Source: Alloalcanivorax marinus
GTDB taxonomy: Bacteria; Pseudomonadota; Gammaproteobacteria; Pseudomonadales; Alcanivoracaceae
Direction: 5' to 3'
Length of the DNA: 64,000 nucleotides
Assembly: GCF_016785095.1 (NCBI RefSeq)
Contig: NZ_JAEKJB010000010.1
Coordinates: forward strand, 124,001 to 188,000
This document shows positions 46,174 through 53,822 of the stretch, piece by piece (positions within the stretch are counted from its first letter, which is position 1; every line of letters starts with the position of its first letter). The notes under the pieces were generated by a model that saw only the letters and a program-made list of their open reading frames with translations, searched no databases and was not told the DNA's origin. Made by a program: the position numbers and the translations under genes.

Positions 46174-46914
46174 TCAGTTGATCGACAGCAGACTGTTGGC
46201 CCGCTGGTCGTTTTCGTCGGCGCTTTCGATCACCTTCATCTGCATTTCGTAGCGACGACCGTTGTCGATCATCGCCACCATGCCGTCGATGGCGCTCACG
46301 TTGCTGCCTTCCAGGGCGCCGGAGATCATCCTCGCCTCTTCATCCAAAGCCAGTTGGCCTCCGTCGTCGGGACGGAACAGGCCGTCCTCGCCCCGGGTCA
46401 GGCCGGCGTCGGCGCCGCTCACCATCTTCAACCGAGCGACGCGGACCAATGCATCCGGGTCCTGCCCGGGACCGATGGCACTGAGAGTGCCGTCGGCGCC
46501 CATGGACAACCGCGCGCCCAGCGGCACCATGATCGGGCCGCCTTCGCCAATCACCGGACGGCCGGCGCTGTTGAGCACGCCGTCGGCGTCCACCTGAAGA
46601 TCGCCGCGCCGGGTGTAGGCCTCGCCGCCGTCGTCGCTCTGCACCGCCAGCCAGGCATCGCCCTGCAGGGCCACATCCAGATCGCGGCCGGTGGCGTTCA
46701 TCGGCCCGGCGGAAAAATCCGAGCCCGGCGTGCTGGCCACCACCGAGGCGCGGGTGGCCAGCACGCCGTCACCTTGCACCGGCACCGCGCGCATCGCATG
46801 CAGCTGCCCCCGGAAGCCGGCGGTGGAAACGTTGGCCAGGTTGTTGCTGACCACCGCCTGGCGATCCATGGTCTGCTTGGCCCCGCTCATGGCGGTGTAG
46901 AGGATGCGGTCCAT
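46174..46914 (-). CDS. flgF: Proximal rod protein FlgF
   Basis: 246 aa. N-terminal [41 protein letters not shown] and C-terminal LEGSNVSAIDGMVAMIDNGRRYEMQMKVIESADENDQRANSLLSIN are the rod-protein ends. It is distinguished from FlgG by length and order. Part of the flgBCDEFGHIJ run. Confidence 0.96.
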   Translation of the reverse strand: MDRILYTAMSGAKQTMDRQAVVSNNLANVSTAGFRGQLHAMRAVPVQGDGVLATRASVVASTPGSDFSAGPMNATGRDLDVALQGDAWLAVQSDDGGEAYTRRGDLQVDADGVLNSAGRPVIGEGGPIMVPLGARLSMGADGTLSAIGPGQDPDALVRVARLKMVSGADAGLTRGEDGLFRPDDGGQLALDEEARMISGALEGSNVSAIDGMVAMIDNGRRYEMQMKVIESADENDQRANSLLSIN

Positions 46915-46929
46915 CGTGGCGGCCCCCTA

Positions 46930-48120
46930 TCAGCGCAGGTTGACGGCGCTTTGCAGCACCTCGTCCTGCACCTTGATGGTCTGGGTATTGGCCTGGTAGT
47001 TGCGTTGCGCGACGATCAGGTCCACCAGTTCCGAGGTCAGGTCCACGTTGGACTTCTCCACGGTGCCCGACTCGAGCCCGCCAAACTGCCCTTCGCCGGC
47101 CAGCCCCAGCAGTGGCTGGCCGGAGGTGCCGGTTTCCTTCCAGGCGTTGTCGCCGGCCATCTCCAAGCCTTCCGGATTACGGAAATTGGCCAGCGCTATG
47201 GTGCCCAGCACCTGGGATTTTTCGTTGGAGTAATTACCGATGATGTTGCCCGCCTCATCGAAGGTGATGCCCACCAGGGAGCCGGCGGCGGCGCCGTTCT
47301 GGGTCAGGGTATCCATGGCGAAACCATTACCGAACTGGGTGGTGCCGTCGAAGTCGATGGTGAAGTTGAGCGGGTCCGCGCCGCCGCCCGGAGTGAAGGC
47401 GTAGGTGGGGAAGGTGCTGGCCCCCTCGTCGAGCACCCCGTTGCCGTCGAACACCAGTTCGCCCACGTTGGCGGGGTCGGCGGTACCGTCCAACGCCACC
47501 CGTACTTCCCAGGTGTTGTCGGCGGTCTTGGTGAAATAGGTGGTCATGGTGTGCTGCACGCCCAGGGAATCGTAGGCGGTGCCGGTGTTGGCGTAGGAGT
47601 AGCTGTCACCGTCGGCGGCGTCGAAGGGTGTAGTGGCCCGGTCAATGGTGTCGGCGGTGGCGTCCATCTGGAACGAGGCCTGCACCGCGCTGGTGGCCAC
47701 CGCCGGCATGGCGCCGGCGGGCACGCGCAGGGTCTCCGGCTGGCCACCGGTACCGACACCGGCGGGAAAGCCGGTTAGCCGCGCGCCCTGGGCGTTGACC
47801 AGGTAGCCGTCGCTGGTCAGTTTAAGCTGGCCATTGCGGGAATAGACGATTTCCTCACCTTGCTGGAAGCGGAAGAAACCGGCGCCGTTAATACCCAGAT
47901 CCAGGTTACGGCCGGTGGCTTCCAGCGTACCGTTGGAGAAATCTTGCAGCACCGCCGCCACGCGCACGCCCTGGCCGGCCATGGCACCGGTATAAACGTC
48001 GGCGAACTGGGTGCTGGCGCCCTTGAAGCCCACGGTCTGGGCGTTGGCGATATTGTTGCCCACCACGTCCAGGTTGATGGCGGCGGAGTTAAGACCACTG
48101 AGTGCCTGTGAAAAGCCCAT
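46930..48120 (-). CDS. flgE: Flagellar hook protein FlgE
   Basis: 396 aa. N-terminal FSQALSGLNSAAINLDVVGNNIANAQTVGFKGASTQFADVY and C-terminal VDLTSELVDLIVAQRNYQANTQTIKVQDEVLQSAVNLR frame the exposed central domains (Asp/Gly/Thr-rich). The hook is the universal joint whose length is set by FliK. Assembly needs the FlgD cap encoded next upstream. Confidence 0.97.
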   Translation of the reverse strand: MGFSQALSGLNSAAINLDVVGNNIANAQTVGFKGASTQFADVYTGAMAGQGVRVAAVLQDFSNGTLEATGRNLDLGINGAGFFRFQQGEEIVYSRNGQLKLTSDGYLVNAQGARLTGFPAGVGTGGQPETLRVPAGAMPAVATSAVQASFQMDATADTIDRATTPFDAADGDSYSYANTGTAYDSLGVQHTMTTYFTKTADNTWEVRVALDGTADPANVGELVFDGNGVLDEGASTFPTYAFTPGGGADPLNFTIDFDGTTQFGNGFAMDTLTQNGAAAGSLVGITFDEAGNIIGNYSNEKSQVLGTIALANFRNPEGLEMAGDNAWKETGTSGQPLLGLAGEGQFGGLESGTVEKSNVDLTSELVDLIVAQRNYQANTQTIKVQDEVLQSAVNLR

Positions 48121-48146
48121 TTGTTTGCTCCTCGAGAGTGTGCGGG

Positions 48147-48821
48147 TCAGAGGATCTGGCGGATGTCCGCCAGAGCCACGGGTTCGGAAATGCCGCCCAG
48201 ATCCAGACGCGGCGCCCCTTCCTGGTCCAGGCTGACGCCGTTCACCAGGGCATAGTTGAGTTGCGTGGCATCGACGCTGTCACCATCGGCGGTGGCTTCC
48301 ACGGATACCGTGTAGGCGCCCTTGGGCGCGGTTTCGCCGTTGTCCATTTCGCCGTTCCAGGTGAACGATTCCACGCCGGCTTCCATGGGGAAGCTGTCGA
48401 AGCGACGCACGACTTCGCCGCTCTCATTGCGAATGGTGATGGTCACCTCATCGGCGCCACGGCCGAGCTCCACGCCAAACGGCGTGGTGGTGCCGTCCTC
48501 TCCCACCAATACCCGCTGCCCGGGCACCAGCACGCCCTTGCCGATCAGACCGGCGGCCTGGATCGCCTGGCCAGCATCGATCTGCCCGGTGATGGATTCC
48601 AGGGTGGCATTGAGATCCTGGATTCCGCTGACCGTGTTGATCTGCGCCAGCTGAGAGGTCATCTCGGCGTTTTCCATCGGATTCATCGGGTCCTGGTTCT
48701 TGAGCTGAGCAACCAGCAGCGTCATGAAACTGTCCTGCAGATCGGCGGCCTGATCAGCGCCGCCGTTGGGCGCGACGCCGTTGATCCCGTTCAGGACGCT
48801 GGTATCAATGGTCGAGGCCAT
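48147..48821 (-). CDS. flgD: Hook-capping protein FlgD
   Basis: 224 aa. The N-terminal export/cap region (LQDSFMTLLVAQLKNQDPMNPMENAEMTSQLAQINTVSGIQDLN) and the C-terminal FlgD Ig/tudor domains (WNGEMDNGETAPKGAYTVSVEA) are present. It sits at the hook tip during growth and is discarded. Its ATG overlaps the flgC stop by one base (TGATG). Confidence 0.96.
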   Translation of the reverse strand: MASTIDTSVLNGINGVAPNGGADQAADLQDSFMTLLVAQLKNQDPMNPMENAEMTSQLAQINTVSGIQDLNATLESITGQIDAGQAIQAAGLIGKGVLVPGQRVLVGEDGTTTPFGVELGRGADEVTITIRNESGEVVRRFDSFPMEAGVESFTWNGEMDNGETAPKGAYTVSVEATADGDSVDATQLNYALVNGVSLDQEGAPRLDLGGISEPVALADIRQIL

Positions 48822-49225
48822 CAGTTTTCTCCCAGGGTCAGTGTCTTCATCATCAGTTGCTTGCCAGTATTGAGGACTTCCACATTGGCTTGGTAGGAAC
48901 GTGACGCCGAGATCATGTTGACCATCTCGTGGACCGGCTCCACGTTGGGCATGGTCACGTAACCCTGGTCGTCGGCCAGCGGATGGTGGGGCTGGTATTC
49001 CTGACGCATGGGCGCGTCGTCCTCCACCACCCCGCGCACCGCCACGCCACCGATGCCGCCGTCCTGACCGCGCGCTTCGAACAGAACCTGCTTGGCACGG
49101 TAGGCTTCACCGTTCGGGCCGGCCACGCTGTCGGCATTGGCCAGATTGCTGGCGGTGACGTTCATGCGCTGCGACTGGGCCGCCATGGCCGAGCCGGAAA
49201 TATCGAAAATCGAAAACATGGACAT
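48821..49225 (-). CDS. flgC: Proximal rod protein FlgC
   Basis: 134 aa. It carries the rod motif ([31 protein letters not shown]) and the end [37 protein letters not shown] chose the ATG at 49225, giving the family N-terminus with GAGGAG five bases upstream. The frame opens five codons earlier. 32 bp after flgB. Confidence 0.96.
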   Translation of the reverse strand: MSMFSIFDISGSAMAAQSQRMNVTASNLANADSVAGPNGEAYRAKQVLFEARGQDGGIGGVAVRGVVEDDAPMRQEYQPHHPLADDQGYVTMPNVEPVHEMVNMISASRSYQANVEVLNTGKQLMMKTLTLGEN

Positions 49226-49257
49226 GGAATCTCCTCGCACCTCTATTCGGGCTGCCT

Positions 49258-49668
49258 CTATTCAGACTGCATGGCGGATTTAAGACCCTGGATACGACCG
49301 TTGAGCAGGCTGAGCGCGGCCTGGTAGCGCACCGCGTTGTCGGCGAACCGGACCCGCTCCACATCCATGTCCACGGTGTTGCCGTCCAGGCTGGGCTGAG
49401 CCGGCACCCGGTACAGCAAATCACCCACGGCGCTGGCGCGGCCCCGGGCCGGGATGTGACCGGCCGCGGTAGTGCGCAGCGCCAGACCACCCTCGCCGCC
49501 ACCGTTATCCATGGCCCGGGACAGCTCCCGACCGAAGTCGAAATCGCGGGCCTTGAAGTTGGGGGTATCCGCGTTGGCGATGTTATTGGCCAGCACCTGT
49601 TGCCGTTGGTGGCGCAGTCCAAGCGCCTCCTGGTCATAATTCAGGGCGGCGGCGAGCCGGTCGATCAT
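49258..49668 (-). CDS. flgB: Proximal rod protein FlgB
   Basis: 136 aa. [31 protein letters not shown] is the diagnostic N-terminal rod motif. [35 protein letters not shown] ends it. The ATG at 49668 ([13 protein letters not shown]) is preferred over a longer frame that runs into the flgA promoter region. First gene of the flgBCDEFGHIJ operon, divergent from flgA, as in E. coli. Confidence 0.96.
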   Translation of the reverse strand: MIDRLAAALNYDQEALGLRHQRQQVLANNIANADTPNFKARDFDFGRELSRAMDNGGGEGGLALRTTAAGHIPARGRASAVGDLLYRVPAQPSLDGNTVDMDVERVRFADNAVRYQAALSLLNGRIQGLKSAMQSE

Positions 49669-49827
49669 GCCGAAACTCCAAGAAAATACGGTCGATGGCA
49701 GACTAACCAGGAGCCGGAAACAACAAAGGCGCGAACAGGGCACGGTTTCGGCCCCATTTCGATTCTTCGCCACGCTGACGGCGCTCTAGAATGGCGGAAT
49801 GGATACACGATGGGAGCGCCACCGGTG
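49669..49827. promoter_or_regulatory. Divergent flgA/flgB promoter region
   Basis: These 159 bp separate flgB (minus) from flgA (plus), the place of a shared FlhDC-dependent class II region in enterics. AATGGCGGAATGG near 49793 and GAAAATACGG near 49682 loosely resemble FlhDC half sites. No sigma-28 match was found. Confidence 0.4.
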
Positions 49828-50526
49828 ATGATCGCCCGATTCCTTCAACGCCGGCGGCGGTCCGCCCTGCTACTGACCGGGCTGCTGCTGGCACCGACCG
49901 CCAGCATGGCGGCGGACGACCTCCTGGCGGCGCGGGTGCGCGCCTTTCTGGCGCAACGCGCCGCCGGCCTTGATGGCCAGGTGTCGGTGACGGTGGCCCC
50001 GGCCACCGCCGAGCTGCCGCCCTGCCCATCTCCGCGCCCGTTCATGCCAGGCCGGGACCAGCCGCTGGCGGGCCGGGTGACGGTGGGCATCCATTGCGAT
50101 GACCTCGGCGCCATGGTGCGGTACCGGCGCGCCAGGGTGTCGGTGATCGGCGATTACTGGGTGACCGCCCGCCGCCTGGAAGCCGGCACGGTGATTGACG
50201 ACGGCGCCCTGGAGCGCCGCCACGGCGACCTGGCGGCCCTGCCCGACCAGGCGGTGCTGAGCAAGGAGGCCCTGCTGGGCCGGGAGGCACGGCGGACCCT
50301 CGCCGCCGGCCAGGTGCCAAGGGCCCATCAGATCCGTCGCCCGCCCCTGGTGGCGCGGCGCCAGACCGTGAACCTGGTGGCCGGCGGCGAGGGCTTTCGC
50401 ATCAGCCGGGAGGGCCGCGCCCTGGACGAAGCCGGCCTGGGCGATCCGGTAAGAGTGCGCCTGCCCAACCGGGAAGTGGTGACGGCGCGGGTCACCGGGC
50501 CCGGCGAAGCGCGGGTGGACTATTGA
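49828..50526 (+). CDS. flgA: P-ring assembly chaperone FlgA
   Basis: 232 aa. A signal peptide (RRRRSALLLTGLLLAPTASMA) is followed by the FlgA domain with its SAF-like portion (YWVTARRLEAGTVIDDGALERRHGDLAALPDQAVLSKEALLGREARRTLAAGQVPRAHQIRRP). The C-terminal NLVAGGEGFRISREGRALDEAGLGDPVRVRLPNREVVTARV is diagnostic. It acts in the periplasm on FlgI. I chose the ATG at 49828, with GGGAG about 11 bp upstream. An ATG at 49810 is an alternative. Divergent from flgB. Confidence 0.94.
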   Translation: MIARFLQRRRRSALLLTGLLLAPTASMAADDLLAARVRAFLAQRAAGLDGQVSVTVAPATAELPPCPSPRPFMPGRDQPLAGRVTVGIHCDDLGAMVRYRRARVSVIGDYWVTARRLEAGTVIDDGALERRHGDLAALPDQAVLSKEALLGREARRTLAAGQVPRAHQIRRPPLVARRQTVNLVAGGEGFRISREGRALDEAGLGDPVRVRLPNREVVTARVTGPGEARVDY

Positions 50527-50554
50527 AAATGGGACCGTCATCACGGATTGGGAC

Positions 50555-50581
50555 TAAAGTTCCCACCGGCCACGCCGATAG
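50555..50581 (+). promoter_or_regulatory. Sigma-28 promoter for flgM
   Basis: TAAAGTTC-N11-GCCGATAG starts 58 bp before the flgM start codon, so FliA activates synthesis of its own anti-sigma factor. Confidence 0.87.
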
Positions 50582-50612
50582 TCCGGGATGACAGCGTGAT
50601 GGAGGGTTTCCC

Positions 50613-50891
50613 TTGAAAATCGACAACATTTCCCACCTGTATCCGTCGACCACGGTGAATCAGGGCAAGGCCGGCGAGCGGGTCGGCAGCGACGGCCAGC
50701 GCCCCGACGCCACCGAGGCCGGCGAGGTGGCGCACCTGCGCGCGCCCGCCGGTGACGGCCAGGACATCGATCGGGCCCGGGTGGAAGAAGTGCGCCAGGC
50801 GATCGCCGAAGGGCGCCTGGAAATCCGCGCCGACCGCATCGCCGACGGTCTGATTCAAAGTGTCCGGGACCTGCTCGGCGAGGATCACTGA
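50613..50891 (+). CDS. flgM: Anti-sigma-28 factor FlgM
   Basis: 92 aa, small and polar, with a disordered N-terminal half. The C-terminal sigma-binding helices are DIDRARVEEVRQAIAEGRLEIRADRIADGLIQSVRDLL. It binds FliA until it is exported through the finished hook. The start is a TTG at 50613 with GGAGGG upstream. MKIDNI fits the family, and no ATG is available before it. It is one base from flgN and has its own sigma-28 promoter. Confidence 0.95.
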   Translation: MKIDNISHLYPSTTVNQGKAGERVGSDGQRPDATEAGEVAHLRAPAGDGQDIDRARVEEVRQAIAEGRLEIRADRIADGLIQSVRDLLGEDH

Positions 50892-50892
50892 C

Positions 50893-51342
50893 ATGAGCCT
50901 GGCGGTCCACCTGCGGCGCCACCGTGAGCGCCTGGACGAATTGGTGACCCTGCTGGAACAGGAACGCGCTCACCTGGCGGCGGGGCCGGTGGATGGCGCG
51001 GAACTGGGCCGCCTGGCGGAACGCAAACAGGCTTGCCTGACGGCGCTGAATGAGTTCGAGCAGCGCCGCCGGGAGGTTCAGCGCCGCCTCGGTTACCGCG
51101 ACGATCACGAAGGCGACCGTCGCGCCGCCCGCCAGGCCGGCTGCGCCGACCTGTGGGCCGCCATCCTGACCACCGCGCACCGTGCCGCCGACCTCAACCG
51201 CACCAACGGCGTGCTGATCGGCGTGCGCATGGAAAGCAATCAACGCCTGCTCAACGGCCTGCGGGAATGGGCCGGGCGCGGCCTGTACGGACCGGACGGC
51301 CAGGCGCGGACCGGCGGCGGGCGGGTCGACCAGCACGCCTGA
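50893..51342 (+). CDS. flgN: FlgK/FlgL export chaperone FlgN
   Basis: 149 aa, helical, with the FlgN pattern LDELVTLLEQERAHLAAGPVDGAELGRLAERKQACLTALNEFEQRRREV and TNGVLIGVRMESNQRLLNGLREW. It keeps FlgK and FlgL export-competent. I chose the ATG at 50893, directly after the flgM stop. The frame opens 11 codons earlier inside flgM. Confidence 0.92.
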   Translation: MSLAVHLRRHRERLDELVTLLEQERAHLAAGPVDGAELGRLAERKQACLTALNEFEQRRREVQRRLGYRDDHEGDRRAARQAGCADLWAAILTTAHRAADLNRTNGVLIGVRMESNQRLLNGLREWAGRGLYGPDGQARTGGGRVDQHA

Positions 51343-51391
51343 CCCCCTTCCATCACCACGACAAGCCACACCATCACAGGAACACCAATCC

Positions 51392-52633
51392 GTGAAAACC
51401 CAGGACATGCTCGACGAGGACGAAAAAATCGATGTCTTGCTGGCCTGCCGGCCGGTGTTCAACCGCGGCCAGGACGTGGCCGCCATCCAGTTGTTGCTGG
51501 ATCAGGAGGGAGGCGACCAGGGTGCCTCGCTGTCCGACCTGGAGCACTCCTCGCCGGTGATCCTCGGCACCTACGCCTCGCTGTTTCAGAATGGCCGGGT
51601 GGAAGCGGTGCCCAGCTTTCTGCGCGTTAGCGAGGAAGTTCTGCTCGCGCCCCAGCTCACCGCGTTACCCAAAAAGCAGTACATCCTGGAAATCCCCGGC
51701 GACCTGCTGCTTACCTCCGACCTGGTGGAGCGGTTGCGCGGTCTGGCCCGGCGCGGCTACCGCCTGGCGCTGGCGGACTATGATCCGGATGATGACGAAC
51801 TGGACGTGCTGCTGGAGGTGGTGCACATCGCCAAGGTCAACACCCGCCATCTGGACCACGACGGCGTACGGCGCGCCACTCAGCGGCTGCGCCGCCACGG
51901 CGTGGAAATGCTGGCCGATTACCTGGACGACCGCATCGCCTTCCGCCAATGCGTGGAACTGGGCTTCGACTACTTCCAGGGCGACTTCCTGCGTGAACCG
52001 GAACCGGTCAGGGGCAAGAAAATCGCCGGCAACAAGCTGCTGTTACTGCAGCTTCTATCGGAACTGCACAGCCCGGACGCGTCCCCGGCGCGGCTGGAGG
52101 AAATCGCCATCAAGGATGCCCAGTTGACCTGGCGTATTCTGCGCACGGTGAACTCCGCGGCCACCGGGCTGCGCCGGGAAGTGAATTCCATTTCCCACGC
52201 CATCGCCCTGCTCGGCCTCAACGAAATCCGCCGCTGGGCCAACCTGTTCCTGGTGGAGGGCGCGCCGGACAAACCGGAGGCCCTGACCCGGGACATGCTG
52301 GTGCGTGGCCGCATGTGCGAAGCGCTCGCGGAGTTGTGCGAACGTGACAATCCGGTGGACCACTTCATCGTCGGCCTGCTTTCACAGCTTGATGCCCTGC
52401 TCGACATCGGCATGCCGGAACTGATGGAGCAGGTACCGCTCAGCCAGGAGGTAAAGACCGCCCTGCTCAACCGCGCCGGCGGCCCCGGCGAGATCCTCAC
52501 CGAAGTGGAGGCTTACCAGGCGGGCCGCTTCGACGCTCTGCGCCTGCTCGACGACCGCCGCTACTACGAAGTGGCTTACCGCCACAGCGTGGCCTGGGCC
52601 CGCCAGGTGCAGCAGGCCATGGTTCCCGAATAA
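51392..52633 (+). CDS. EAL-HDOD protein (degenerate EAL plus HDOD domain)
   Basis: 413 aa. The N-terminal half (about 10-205) follows the EAL fold in outline (VLLACRPVFNRGQ; QYILEIPGDLL; YRLALADYDPDD; VHIAKVNTRHL; LADYLDDRIAFRQCVELGFDYFQGDF). The EAL tripeptide and most metal ligands are missing, so phosphodiesterase activity is unlikely. The C-terminal half is an HDOD domain (KLLLLQLLSELHSPDASPARLEEIAIKDAQLTWRILRTVNSA...ISHAIALLGLNEIRRWANL). The family is also known as YuxH/CdgJ type and includes motility regulators. It starts at GTG 51392 (CAGGAA upstream), 49 bp after flgN. Confidence 0.9.
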   Translation: MKTQDMLDEDEKIDVLLACRPVFNRGQDVAAIQLLLDQEGGDQGASLSDLEHSSPVILGTYASLFQNGRVEAVPSFLRVSEEVLLAPQLTALPKKQYILEIPGDLLLTSDLVERLRGLARRGYRLALADYDPDDDELDVLLEVVHIAKVNTRHLDHDGVRRATQRLRRHGVEMLADYLDDRIAFRQCVELGFDYFQGDFLREPEPVRGKKIAGNKLLLLQLLSELHSPDASPARLEEIAIKDAQLTWRILRTVNSAATGLRREVNSISHAIALLGLNEIRRWANLFLVEGAPDKPEALTRDMLVRGRMCEALAELCERDNPVDHFIVGLLSQLDALLDIGMPELMEQVPLSQEVKTALLNRAGGPGEILTEVEAYQAGRFDALRLLDDRRYYEVAYRHSVAWARQVQQAMVPE

Positions 52634-52722
52634 GGGTGTTTCCCGAATAACGGACGACAAGTGAACACCCGTGCTACAGTAGCGCGCGACCGGAGTCCCA
52701 TAATCGATAACAAGGATGCCCC

Positions 52723-53142
52723 ATGCGCGCGCTTTTTATTGCCCCCTTGCTGGCCGTGTTCGCCCTGCTCGCCGCCTGCAGTAATACCCCAGACGACGAT
52801 GTCATCCGTGATGCCCTGGAGCAGGAGCTGAAGCAGGCTCATCTGGCTGAGCTGTTCACCGTCACCGAGGTGGAGATTCTCCAGGCCTACCCCCAGGAAG
52901 GCGACGACCAGATCACCCTGGATGTACGCTACACCATGGAAGCGCGCCAGGGGCTGTCCGAGTACAGCCGGACGGTCAAGAATGACGAGGAGCGTGACGC
53001 CATGGACCGCTTCGCCATGGTCATGGCCCTGGCGGCGGTGCGGGTGGAATTCGGCGATTTCGAGCAGGGCGACACGTTCAACCAGGAGCGCCGCCTGGAC
53101 CTGCAACGCACCGAGGACGGCTGGCGCATCCCACGCCCGTAG
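52723..53142 (+). CDS. Small putative lipoprotein, unknown function
   Basis: 139 aa. A signal peptide ends in a lipobox (LLAAC, Cys near 19), so it is probably lipid-anchored. The mature part, about 120 residues, has a charged alpha/beta-like pattern (DDDVIRDALEQELKQAHLAELFTVTEVEIL...ITLDVRYTMEAR) ending in LDLQRTEDGWRIPRP. The pattern recalls small periplasmic proteins with a DUF-type NTF2-like or cystatin-like fold, but I do not recognise the family. AAGGA precedes the ATG. It lies at the right edge of the motility block, before rimI on the opposite strand. Confidence 0.8.
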   Translation: MRALFIAPLLAVFALLAACSNTPDDDVIRDALEQELKQAHLAELFTVTEVEILQAYPQEGDDQITLDVRYTMEARQGLSEYSRTVKNDEERDAMDRFAMVMALAAVRVEFGDFEQGDTFNQERRLDLQRTEDGWRIPRP

Positions 53143-53166
53143 CGGTAGCGGCGCCCGCCACGTCCC

Positions 53167-53313
53167 CGTAGGAGCGACTTCAGTCGCGATGCCGGCGGCA
53201 CGGCCCATGATCGCGACTGAAGTCGCTCCTACAGCAATATCCAACCAGCATTGCCACACTCGTAGCCGCACGTGACACCACCTCGGAGCGTCTCGTCGCG
53301 ACCCGGCTGGAGG
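53167..53313 (+). repeat. Composite dispersed repeat, best-preserved copy
   Basis: GTAGGAGCGACTTCAGTCGC starts the head (53168). The head closes with its exact inverse ATCGCGACTGAAGTCGCTCC (from 53210) after about 20 bp. A tail follows (CAGCAATATCCAACC... to ACCTCGGAGCGTCTCGTCG near 53299). This copy defines the element: an inverted-repeat head of about 65 bp plus a tail of about 80 bp. It separates the lipoprotein gene from rimI. Confidence 0.85.
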
Positions 53314-53321
53314 GTTCGACC

Positions 53322-53822
53322 CTACTTATGGCTGCCGGCGATCTCGGCCATCATCAGCACCGCGTCCTCCCGGCCCTCGCCCCGGGTACGGTAATAGCCC
53401 TTGCGGCGGCCGGTCTCCTCGAACCCCAGCGCCCGGTAGAGACACTGAGCGCCGACATTGCCGGCGCGCACCTCCAGAAACATCACCGCCATGTCCTCGG
53501 CCTCCGCCTCCGCCAAGGCCCGACCCAGCATCCAGCGGGCCAGCCCACGGCGCTGCCAGGCCGGAGCCACGGCGATGTTAAGCAGATGGCATTCATCGAG
53601 CACGCTGGAAAGAATCATGAAGGCCACCGGCATTCCCTCCACGGTGGCCACCTGGCAGCGATAGCCGCTGCGCAGGCAATCGCGGAAGTTGCCGCTGCTC
53701 CAGGGCGTGACCTGGCTGGCCTCTTCAATGGCCTGCACCCGCTCCAGATCAGCGCTGGTGAGAGCGCGCAACCGCGCGCCGGCCGGGCCGGTCGCCCGGG
53801 GCTTGCCCGCCGTGCCCATCAT
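53322..53822 (-). CDS. rimI: Ribosomal-protein-alanine N-acetyltransferase RimI
   Basis: 166 aa GNAT enzyme acetylating the N-terminus of ribosomal protein S18. LRALTSADLERVQAIEEASQVTPWSSGNFRDCLRSGY and the acetyl-CoA loop VAPAWQRRGLARWMLG (near 90-105) followed by FLEVRAGNVGAQCLYRALGFEETGRRKGYY are typical of RimI. I take the ATG at 53822, which overlaps the upstream stop (TGATG). A second ATG follows immediately. It is coupled to the holD-like gene, as in E. coli holD-rimI. Confidence 0.95.
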   Translation of the reverse strand: MMGTAGKPRATGPAGARLRALTSADLERVQAIEEASQVTPWSSGNFRDCLRSGYRCQVATVEGMPVAFMILSSVLDECHLLNIAVAPAWQRRGLARWMLGRALAEAEAEDMAVMFLEVRAGNVGAQCLYRALGFEETGRRKGYYRTRGEGREDAVLMMAEIAGSHK

